Positions 1 to 5,304 of a DNA stretch of 7,384 nucleotides are shown piece by piece (the first letter of the stretch is position 1; every line of letters begins with the position of its first letter). Where the stretch lies: the NCBI GenBank assembly GCA_003453735.1, contig DMNE01000426.1, positions 24,180 through 31,563 of the forward strand, read 5' to 3'. A program made the position numbers and the translations under genes. A model generated the notes under the pieces. It was not told where the DNA came from. It saw nothing but the letters and a program-made list of their open reading frames with translations, and did no database searches. The stretch is from Nitrospiraceae bacterium (lineage in GTDB: Bacteria; Nitrospirota; Thermodesulfovibrionia; Thermodesulfovibrionales; UBA9159).

Positions 1-1
1 A

Positions 2-583
2 GAAGCCACTCAGCAGATGGTTGGACTTATAGAGCGGGCACTGAGTGCAGGAGACTCCCTTGGCGGTGTTTTTGAAGTATTCGTCACCGGTGTTCCCATA
101 GGATTGGGAAGCCATATCCAGTGGGATAGGAGACTGGACGGAAGCCTTGCACAGGCCTTGATGTCCATCCAAGCGATAAAGGGAGTGGAAATTGGGGCTG
201 GGTTCACAATGTCTGCCCGTCACGGTTCCGAGGTGATGGATGAAATATTTTATCGTGGTTCAGAATTTTATCGGGAGAGCAATAATGCCGGGGGCATCGA
301 AGGCGGCATGACCAACGGGATGCCGATAATACTGAGGGCCGCTATGAAGCCGATACCAACATTGCGAAGACCCCTACGTTCCGTTGATATTGTTACAAAG
401 AAGACCTTTGAGGCTGTCTATGAGCGCTCCGATACTTGTGCGGTGCCTGCGGCATCAGTGGTTGCAGAGGCGATGGCCGCCCTCATCATGGCAGACGCAT
501 TCCTCGAAAAGTTTGGCAGTGATGCGATGGAGGAAGTTATGATGAACTTCAGATCCTATGTGGAGTACATAAAGCAATTCTGA
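2..583 (+). CDS. aroC: Chorismate synthase, C-terminal part (5' end outside window)
   Basis: Chorismate synthase uses reduced FMN to convert 5-enolpyruvylshikimate-3-phosphate to chorismate, the last common step of aromatic amino acid, folate and quinone synthesis, in the cytosol. The frame is open from base 2 with no start, so the gene enters from the left; 193 residues are visible, about half of a normal enzyme of 360-390 residues. Family signatures are clear: [11 protein letters not shown] and [13 protein letters not shown] near visible residues 16-46, then [12 protein letters not shown] near 95-106, and [19 protein letters not shown] near 141-159, which is the C-terminal signature of the family. 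The protein ends in YVEYIKQF at a TGA, a natural length for the C-terminus, so there is no sign of truncation at that end. It is separated from the next aro gene by about 520 nt, so co-transcription with aroK is uncertain. Confidence 0.97.
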   Translation, partial: EATQQMVGLIERALSAGDSLGGVFEVFVTGVPIGLGSHIQWDRRLDGSLAQALMSIQAIKGVEIGAGFTMSARHGSEVMDEIFYRGSEFYRESNNAGGIEGGMTNGMPIILRAAMKPIPTLRRPLRSVDIVTKKTFEAVYERSDTCAVPAASVVAEAMAALIMADAFLEKFGSDAMEEVMMNFRSYVEYIKQF

Positions 584-687
584 GATTGCAGCAACCGCAG
601 AGGCCGCAAGGTTTCGTTGCTCAAATGAAACAGATCGCAAAAGTCCTCGGAGTTTGCTTATGACGGCTCGGGGAAAATTCATCGGAT

Positions 688-711
688 CGGCGACAGATAT
701 CGCCGTCTTTT
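688..711 (+). terminator. Weak intrinsic terminator candidate downstream of aroC
   Basis: CGGCGA (688-693) and TCGCCG (700-705) are perfect complements around the 6-nt loop CAGATA, followed at once by TCTTTT (706-711). A short GC-rich stem plus a T-rich tail on the + strand fits a rho-independent terminator for the aroC transcript, about 105 nt past its stop. The stem is only 6 bp and the T run is broken by a C, so termination could be partial. Confidence 0.35.
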
Positions 712-797
712 CAGGAGGCTGGAAGATATACAACAGCGACTTCAGCGCCTCTTACTATATCGGCGCCCGATGCTGGATAAAAGAGTATTCGAAAAGC

Positions 798-846
798 CCC
801 TGCAGAAACGCAGGGCGGTGCAGGCAGAGAAAAGCTCTCCCTGTGC
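798..846. repeat. Two adjacent stem-loops in the aroC-aroK gap
   Basis: The first stem pairs CCCTGC (798-803) with GCAGGG (810-815) around AGAAAC. Two bases later a longer stem starts: 818-829 pairs with 835-846 around the loop AAAAG, with one C-C mismatch (825/839) and two G-U pairs (819/845 and 820/844), giving 11 pairs if read as + strand RNA. No T run follows either stem, so they do not look like terminators. They could be part of a structured RNA or a palindromic repeat cluster. The pairing is seen directly; any function is inferred. Confidence 0.45.
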
Positions 847-882
847 TGCGGATATCTTTACGTATTGGCTTTGCTCATTAGC

Positions 883-922
883 CTGGTGCGGTCTGTCCCC
901 CATGGGGACTCTCCTTCGCCAG
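883..922. repeat. REP-like palindromic unit
   Basis: The core is GTCCCC (895-900), CAT, GGGGAC (904-909), a perfect 6-bp palindrome with a 3-nt loop. Outside it CTGG..CG (883-890) can pair with CGCCAG (917-922), with a 2-nt bulge and an internal loop. A short intergenic imperfect palindrome with bulges and a GC-rich core is the usual shape of repetitive extragenic palindromes. Only one copy is present in the window, so repetitiveness is not shown. Confidence 0.4.
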
Positions 923-1104
923 TGCCGTTCTCAAAAGGAAACAGCCATTCTAACTGCAACATCAGATTTGATGGTTGGAGGACGTCATAAAGGATTCTGA
1001 ACACGATACAATGATGGAATTCCAAACAACGACTGAGAGAATGTGAGTATTCGATGTTTCTTTCGCGGACTCTGCGACCTCTGTAGTAATAGGGAAATGT
1101 GAAT

Positions 1105-1614
1105 ATGGAAAACATTGTTCTTACGGGGTTTATGGGAACAGGAAAGACAGCGATCGGAAGAGAGCTTTCGAATATGCTCCGATGGCGGCTTATTGACGTT
1201 GACGAAGAGATCGTAAAAACGAAAAAGATGAGCATCAACGAGATATTCAGTCGGTTCGGCGAGCCGGCATTCCGTGATATCGAGACCGCGACGATACGGG
1301 AGATTGCCTCGCAGAAGCATGTAATCATATCCACAGGAGGTGGTGCCGTTCTCCGTCGGGAAAATATGGATATCCTCAAACAGAATGGGGTTATCGTGAA
1401 TTTGTCAGCAACTCCTGATACCATCATCACGAGGACGAGTGGTAACAACGAGAGGCCACTTCTTCAGGTAGAGAATCCCTCGCAGAGGATTAAGGAGCTC
1501 CTGGAGGTGCGGAGGTCCTTTTACGAAAAGGCGGATATCATGATAGACACAGAGTCTAAGACGCCGCATCAGATCGCAGAGGAGATATTGGAGAGCATTG
1601 GATGGAAGAGATAA
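1105..1614 (+). CDS. aroK: Shikimate kinase
   Basis: Shikimate kinase transfers phosphate from ATP to the 3-OH of shikimate, the fifth step of the chorismate pathway, in the cytosol. From ATG 1105 the protein has 169 residues, the usual size for the family. The Walker A loop GFMGTGKT is at 8-15. Asp31/Asp33 (DVDEE) and Arg57 (FGEPAFRDIE) match shikimate-binding positions, the GGG of STGGGAV is at 78-80, the lid arginine is in NNERPLL (Arg117), and RRSFYEKAD (about 136-144) holds the late conserved arginine. I chose ATG 1105 because AGGG (1091-1094) lies 10 nt upstream; GTG 1099, two codons earlier, would sit only 4 nt from it. The gene overlaps aroB by 13 nt, so translation of the two is probably coupled. 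The symbol aroK is used for a single-domain shikimate kinase; aroL would be an equivalent name. Confidence 0.95.
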   Translation: MENIVLTGFMGTGKTAIGRELSNMLRWRLIDVDEEIVKTKKMSINEIFSRFGEPAFRDIETATIREIASQKHVIISTGGGAVLRRENMDILKQNGVIVNLSATPDTIITRTSGNNERPLLQVENPSQRIKELLEVRRSFYEKADIMIDTESKTPHQIAEEILESIGWKR

Positions 1615-2681
1615 AAGTTGAGCTTGGCGAGAGGAGTTATGCGATCTGCGTCGGTTCAGATATCCTAGGTGAGGTCGGCGAGAGACTGCAGGCATTCCGA
1701 TTCAGCCGTGTTTCCGTAATCAGCAATCCCACTGTTGTCCGCCTATGGGGGGATCAACTTCTCGGTTCTCTCCAGAAAGCTTATCCTGATGTCGCCATTG
1801 TTATCGTCCCCGATGGCGAGGAGTACAAGGAGCTCCTTTGGGCATATTACGTATACGGAGAACTCCTCAGACATAAACTAGACAGGGCATCCGCGGTTAT
1901 CGCCCTCGGAGGAGGGGTTATCGGTGACCTAACGGGTTTTGTTGCCTCAACCTATATGAGAGGGATTTCCTTCATTCAGGTGCCGACTACCCTCCTGGCC
2001 CAGGTCGACAGTTCTGTCGGCGGAAAGACCGGTGTCAATCATGCGCTCGCTAAGAATGTCATCGGCACTTTTTACCAGCCGAGGCTTGTATGGGGTGATG
2101 TATCTACATTAATGACATTGCCGAAGCGTGAACTTCTCACAGGGATTGCTGAGGTCATCAAATATGGAGTGATATGGGATAAAGAGCTCTTTCAATTTCT
2201 TGCAGAGAACAGAGAGAAGATTCTGAACCGAGAAATCGACGTGCTGAGATACATCATAAAACGGTCCTGTGAAATAAAGGCAGAGGTTGTTTCGAAGGAT
2301 GAACGGGAAGGAGGACTGAGGGCGATTCTGAATTACGGCCACACCTTTGGTCATGCCATCGAGACAGCGACTGGTTACAGAACTTATCTTCACGGAGAGG
2401 CGGTTGCCGTCGGGATGTGCCTCGAGGCGAGGCTTTCCTTGTCGCTCGGCATTATGGGTGAGGAAGAGGTGGAAAGAATACATTCCCTTATCAATGCCTA
2501 TGGTTTGCCGACAAAGATACCCTCTGACATCGATCGCGATCAGGTTCTCTCGGCGATGCAGCTTGATAAAAAGACAATAGCCGGCGAGTTGAAGTTTGTC
2601 CTTCCCGAGAAAATTGGGTCTGTCGAGATCGTGGGTGTTTCTGACACAACCGAGATCGCCGTGTTACTCCGGTCAGACTGA
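1602..2681 (+). CDS. aroB: 3-dehydroquinate synthase
   Basis: This enzyme converts 3-deoxy-D-arabino-heptulosonate 7-phosphate to 3-dehydroquinate using bound NAD and a divalent metal (zinc or cobalt), the second step of the chorismate pathway. The 359-residue product has the full family length. The NAD-binding motif GGGVIGD is at 103-109, followed by VPTTLLAQVDSSVGGKTGVN (127-146), the central signature of the family. Metal ligands fit Glu184 (GIAEVIKYG), His247 (NYGHTFGHA) and His264 (YLHGEAVAVGM). The start ATG 1602 lies inside the end of aroK; GGAG at 1590-1593 gives a good ribosome binding site 8 nt upstream. The stop TGA 2679-2681 shares its last base with the bioB start. The order kinase then synthase, with overlap, is a common aroK-aroB arrangement and supports one transcript. 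Confidence 0.97.
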   Translation: MEEIKVELGERSYAICVGSDILGEVGERLQAFRFSRVSVISNPTVVRLWGDQLLGSLQKAYPDVAIVIVPDGEEYKELLWAYYVYGELLRHKLDRASAVIALGGGVIGDLTGFVASTYMRGISFIQVPTTLLAQVDSSVGGKTGVNHALAKNVIGTFYQPRLVWGDVSTLMTLPKRELLTGIAEVIKYGVIWDKELFQFLAENREKILNREIDVLRYIIKRSCEIKAEVVSKDEREGGLRAILNYGHTFGHAIETATGYRTYLHGEAVAVGMCLEARLSLSLGIMGEEEVERIHSLINAYGLPTKIPSDIDRDQVLSAMQLDKKTIAGELKFVLPEKIGSVEIVGVSDTTEIAVLLRSD

Positions 2682-3658
2682 TGATAGCTCGATATGCTGA
2701 AAAGGTATTTGGCGGTGGCGTCATCTCTGAAGACGATGCATCCCTTCTGACGTCCATCGAGGGGATTGATCTTATTCGTCTCTTTTCCTCTGCCAGTGAG
2801 ATTCGGGAGAGGTTCAGGGGAAAAAGAGTAGAACTCTGCTCCATCATAAACGCCAAATCAGGAGGATGCTCCGAAGACTGCTCCTATTGTTCGCAGTCTT
2901 CGAAGAGTAAAGCTGGCATTTCCGTTTATCCCCTCGTTAACGCAGACACAGTGATAAAAAAGGCAGAGGAGGCAAAGGGGGCGGGAGTGAAACGCTTTTG
3001 CATCGTTACCAGCGGAAGAAAGGTCAGCAGTAAAGAACTCAGGGAAATAGCATCTATGGTCAAAAAGGTTCGCACGATCGGCCTTCTCCCTTGCGCAACC
3101 CTCGGACTTCTGGATAAGGACGAATTGTCTCTGCTCAAAGATAATGGGCTTGAGCGGTACCACCATAACCTTGAAACTTCGGAGCGATTCTTCGCAGAAA
3201 TATGTTCCACGCACACGTATTCAGAAAAGATAAGGACCATCGAGGCTACTCAATCAATCGGCCTATCCCTCTGTTCAGGAGGGATATTCGGTCTTGGTGA
3301 GTCCTGGCATGACAGGATCGCGCTGGCAGGTGCGTTGAGGGATTTAAATGTGGATTCTGTTCCGATCAATTTTCTGATTCCCGTGAGGGGCACACCCATG
3401 GAAAATGTTGACCCTTTGCATCCCTGTGAGGCGTTAAAAATTATAAGCGTCTACCGTTTTATCCTCCCGAGCAGGCAGATCAGGGTCTGCGGCGGGAGGA
3501 GGCAGATTCTCGGAGGACTCAATTCCATGGTCTTTATGGCAGGGGCTGATTGTCTGCTTACCGGTAATTATCTCACCACAACAGGGACGCCCTCTGAAGA
3601 CGATATGAGGCTTATTCAGCAGTATGGACTGAAGGTGGACAGGGGAGAGTCAGCTTAG
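2681..3658 (+). CDS. bioB: Biotin synthase (radical SAM)
   Basis: Biotin synthase inserts sulfur between C6 and C9 of dethiobiotin to make biotin, using S-adenosylmethionine radicals and a sacrificial [2Fe-2S] cluster. The 325-residue product is of normal length. The radical SAM cysteines are in GGCSEDCSYC (Cys63, Cys67, Cys70). The [2Fe-2S] ligands also line up: Cys107 (RFCIVTSG), Cys138 (LLPCATLG), Cys198 (LCSGGIFGLGE) and Arg268 (QIRVCGGR). The substrate-site motif YHHNLETS is at 160-167. Every expected ligand is present, so the enzyme should be active. The start ATG 2681 overlaps the aroB stop in a TGATG junction, and no clear Shine-Dalgarno sequence precedes it, which suggests termination-reinitiation from aroB. 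Other biotin genes (bioA, bioD, bioF) are not in the window. Confidence 0.96.
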   Translation: MIARYAEKVFGGGVISEDDASLLTSIEGIDLIRLFSSASEIRERFRGKRVELCSIINAKSGGCSEDCSYCSQSSKSKAGISVYPLVNADTVIKKAEEAKGAGVKRFCIVTSGRKVSSKELREIASMVKKVRTIGLLPCATLGLLDKDELSLLKDNGLERYHHNLETSERFFAEICSTHTYSEKIRTIEATQSIGLSLCSGGIFGLGESWHDRIALAGALRDLNVDSVPINFLIPVRGTPMENVDPLHPCEALKIISVYRFILPSRQIRVCGGRRQILGGLNSMVFMAGADCLLTGNYLTTTGTPSEDDMRLIQQYGLKVDRGESA

Positions 3659-3663
3659 CTTTT

Positions 3664-3669
3664 TATAAT
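3664..3669 (+). promoter_or_regulatory. Consensus-like -10 box after bioB
   Basis: TATAAT at 3664-3669 is a perfect sigma-70 -10 hexamer, 5 nt past the bioB stop. The closest -35-like word, TGGACA at 3636-3641, is 22 nt away, which is too far for a standard promoter. If used, transcription would begin near 3676, just ahead of the small ORF and tilS. The match could be chance in an A/T-rich spacer. Confidence 0.25.
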
Positions 3670-3684
3670 CAATAGGATGATGGT

Positions 3685-3840
3685 ATGGCAGCTTCTAATC
3701 TACTGAATGACAAGGTTTTTTCTCAAATCATAAAAAGGTCTTTTTTTGCCGGTGGTCGCAAAAAAATCATTCTTCCGCCTATTCTCTTTGCTCCAATGTA
3801 CCAGTCATATGGACTCAGGGAAACACAGATTTCTGGATAA
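3685..3840 (+). CDS. Possible small ORF, 51 residues, overlapping the tilS start
   Basis: I do not recognise this product. ATG 3685 has a good ribosome binding site, AGGA at 3674-3677, 7 nt upstream, and the frame runs 51 codons to TAA 3838-3840, overlapping the first 32 nt of tilS in another frame. The predicted peptide is basic, starts MAASNLLNDKVF, has KKIILPPILFAPM in the middle and no obvious signal peptide. Because tilS itself has a poor ribosome binding site, translation of this ORF could feed ribosomes into tilS. Against it: it is short, has no known homologue that I can name, and crosses two homopolymer runs (T7 and A7) where one missing base would join it to tilS. It may be a leader ORF, a chance frame, or the true N-terminus of TilS split by an indel. 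Confidence 0.3.
   Translation: MAASNLLNDKVFSQIIKRSFFAGGRKKIILPPILFAPMYQSYGLRETQISG
3732..3766. repeat. Overlapping A/T-rich inverted repeats before tilS
   Basis: TTTTTTTGC (3741-3749) and GCAAAAAAA (3758-3766) are perfect 9-bp complements with the 8-nt loop CGGTGGTC. The same T run can pair instead with AAAAA at 3732-3736 around GGTC. The two pairings exclude each other. Both are mostly A-T, so the folded forms would be weak. Confidence 0.4.
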
Positions 3841-5200
3841 AGTAAGATCAACCGTAGCGAAGCATGCCATGCTTTCCGGTGGGGAGACCGTTTTAGCCGG
3901 TCTCTCAGGAGGGGCTGATTCCGTATGTCTTCTCACCGCTCTCAATGCGCTCAAGGCTGAACTGAATCTCAGACTGTACGCTGTTTATGTCGACCACGGA
4001 CTGAGGCCGAATGAAACTCCTCATGAGAGAGAATTCTGCCGAAAATTCTGCGAAAGATCGTTAGTTGTTTTTATCACGAGACTAGCCGATGTAAAGACAT
4101 ATGCAAAAGAGCACGGCCTGAATAAGCAGGAGGCTGCGAGGGAATTAAGGTATGCAATCTTTCATACGGTTTTCGCAGAAATAGGGGCTGACAAGATAGC
4201 CCTCGGCCATACCGCAGATGACCAGATGGAGACATTTCTCATGAGGTTTTTCAGGGGTTCGGGTCCGAAGGGGCTATCAGGTATACCGCCGGTGAGGGCA
4301 AAGATTATCAGGCCGCTGATAGAGATTGAACGGAGGGCTGTAGAGAGATACCTTGATGAACAAGGTATCTCTCCTGTGATTGACTCATCAAATCTCAGGG
4401 GCGATTATTTCAGAAACAGGATCAGGCTCTCCTTTATTCCCGAGATCAAAAAGATGAATCCTCGTATCGTGCAAACTGTTTCGCGAACGATGGATATCCT
4501 GAGGGAGGAAGAAAAATACTTTGATGTCCTCATCACGAAGACCATGATGAGGCTGATAAGCAGAAAATCAGATTCCCAGATCGAATTATTCCTGATGCCA
4601 ATGACGTGCATGGAGACGGTGATTCTCAGAAGAGTGCTGAGAAGGGCGATTGATGGGACGAAGAGTCTTCGAGGTATGAATTTTATGCATATAGAGGATT
4701 GTATTGATTTGATAAAAAGGGGGAGAGCGGGAGACAGACTTAATCTTCCAAAAGGATTGAGGGTAATAAAGAATTATGCGACTTTAGTGATCACATCCGA
4801 ATTACCTCAGAGATTAAATACCCATACTCTTATCGCTCCGGGTGACAGTGTTTTAAGTGAGATCAGGGCTACGATAAGAACGTCCCTCGAAGATGCGGTG
4901 GATAGTCTTGGAGATGGAAGAACATCCGCTGTCTTCGATGCGGATAAGACCGGGACCACACTTACAATTCGATCAAGAAAAGATGGCGATTTCTTTTATC
5001 CGAAGGGATTCGGCAGAAAAAAGAAACTCCAGGACTATTTTGTGGACGAAAAGGTTCCGAGAGATGAGCGAGATACGATACCGATAGTTGTTTCAGGACA
5101 GAACATTATCTGGATCGCTGGCTTCAGAGCAGATGAGAGATTCACGGTATCTGACGAGACAAAGAGGTTTTTGAAATGTGAGTTTAGGAAGGCGGTCTGA
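3809..5200 (+). CDS. tilS: tRNA(Ile)-lysidine synthase
   Basis: TilS uses ATP and lysine to change C34 of tRNA-Ile(CAU) to lysidine, so that the tRNA reads AUA and accepts isoleucine. From ATG 3809 it has 463 residues, a normal long-form length. The PP-loop SGGADS is at 33-38, VDHGLRP follows at 61-67, then LGHTADDQMETFLMRFFRGSG (split: LGHTADD at 132-138, METFLMRFF at 140-148), RPLI at 168-171, DSSN at 192-195 and RNRIR at 202-206. The C-terminal TilS domain starts near 380, with GRKKKLQDYF at about 402-411 and IIWIAGFR at 433-440. The start is uncertain: ATG 3809 puts SGGADS where homologues have it but has no visible Shine-Dalgarno sequence, while TTG 3746 has AAAGG 7 nt upstream and would add 21 residues (484 in total). 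It is 150 nt past bioB and probably transcribed with it or from its own promoter. Confidence 0.94.
   Translation: MDSGKHRFLDKVRSTVAKHAMLSGGETVLAGLSGGADSVCLLTALNALKAELNLRLYAVYVDHGLRPNETPHEREFCRKFCERSLVVFITRLADVKTYAKEHGLNKQEAARELRYAIFHTVFAEIGADKIALGHTADDQMETFLMRFFRGSGPKGLSGIPPVRAKIIRPLIEIERRAVERYLDEQGISPVIDSSNLRGDYFRNRIRLSFIPEIKKMNPRIVQTVSRTMDILREEEKYFDVLITKTMMRLISRKSDSQIELFLMPMTCMETVILRRVLRRAIDGTKSLRGMNFMHIEDCIDLIKRGRAGDRLNLPKGLRVIKNYATLVITSELPQRLNTHTLIAPGDSVLSEIRATIRTSLEDAVDSLGDGRTSAVFDADKTGTTLTIRSRKDGDFFYPKGFGRKKKLQDYFVDEKVPRDERDTIPIVVSGQNIIWIAGFRADERFTVSDETKRFLKCEFRKAV
4343..4373. repeat. Perfect 13-bp inverted repeat inside tilS
   Basis: GAGAGATACCTTG (4343-4355) and CAAGGTATCTCTC (4361-4373) are exact reverse complements around the 5-nt loop ATGAA. 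The repeat is in frame with codons for ERYLDEQGIS, about residues 179-188 of TilS, just before the DSSN motif. No T run follows, so it is not a standard terminator. A perfect stem of this length is rare in coding sequence. Confidence 0.85.
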
Positions 5201-5239
5201 CGATAGCCATCTATCCTACATTAATTCATGATAACTATT

Positions 5240-5270
5240 TTGAAAAATGTCTTTTTTTTTCAGGTAAAAT
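5240..5270 (+). promoter_or_regulatory. Candidate promoter upstream of gltX
   Basis: The 104-nt gap 5201-5304 is A/T-rich and separates tilS from gltX. TTGAAA at 5240-5245 resembles a -35 box and TAAAAT at 5265-5270 a -10 box, 19 nt apart, slightly longer than the ideal 17. A run of nine T lies between them (5252-5260). Transcription would begin near 5277, about 28 nt before the gltX start. The gap suggests gltX-glnS forms its own unit. No clear intrinsic terminator for tilS is visible; GATAG/CTATC (5202-5215) is only a 5-bp stem without a T tail. Confidence 0.35.
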
Positions 5271-5304
5271 ATAAAGTTGTGAACGCGGTGAGGACAAAGA
5301 GGTA

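Larger units (their letters stand above)
584..1104. other. Long gap between aroC and aroK, no convincing gene, several hairpins
   Basis: This is the only long non-coding stretch in the window. The best + strand frames (629-1000, which lacks a start near its beginning, and 654-881, which starts at TTG) have no ribosome binding site and give Arg/Cys-rich translations I cannot assign to any family. Minus-strand frames here are extensions of the shadow of aroK or aroC. It does hold inverted repeats: a 6-bp stem at 688-705 followed by a T-rich run, a 5-bp stem at 745-766, adjacent stems at 798-815 and 818-846, and a palindrome at 895-909 with outer pairing out to 883-922. A TACAAT hexamer at 1007-1012 could be a -10 box for aroK, but no acceptable -35 lies 16-18 nt upstream. 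I recognise no known riboswitch, 4.5S, 6S, tmRNA or RNase P core here. Confidence 0.6.

Noticed and set aside
455..733. 92-codon minus-strand frame over the aroC end
   Set aside because: About half is antisense to the conserved aroC C-terminus and the translation shows no family features.
798..846. Resemblance to a cyclic-di-GMP (GEMM) riboswitch from the words AAACGCAGGGC
   Set aside because: Only a few bases match; the conserved GGGACGCAAAGCC half and the receptor loop are missing on both strands.
654..881. 75-codon + strand frame starting at TTG
   Set aside because: No Shine-Dalgarno sequence, rare start codon, several hairpins inside and no recognisable motif.
629..1000. 123-codon open + strand stretch after aroC, with an internal ATG at 770
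   Set aside because: It has no start with a ribosome binding site, its translation matches no family I know, and its composition (many Arg, Gln, Cys) looks non-coding. A decayed gene cannot be excluded, but nothing positive supports it.
858..1448. 196-codon minus-strand open frame
   Set aside because: It lies mostly antisense to aroK, which has complete shikimate kinase motifs; the translation is low in recognisable features and rich in Arg/Ser, as a shadow frame is.
3677..3706. Nine-residue leader peptide frame MMVWQLLIY before tilS
   Set aside because: No ribosome binding site upstream, no run of regulatory codons, and it overlaps the Shine-Dalgarno sequence of the 3685 frame. Too little to call an attenuator peptide.
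4031..4055. Short imperfect direct repeat (ATTCTGC..GAAA twice) in tilS
   Set aside because: It encodes FCRKFCER in a variable part of the protein and is short enough to be chance; no third copy is present.
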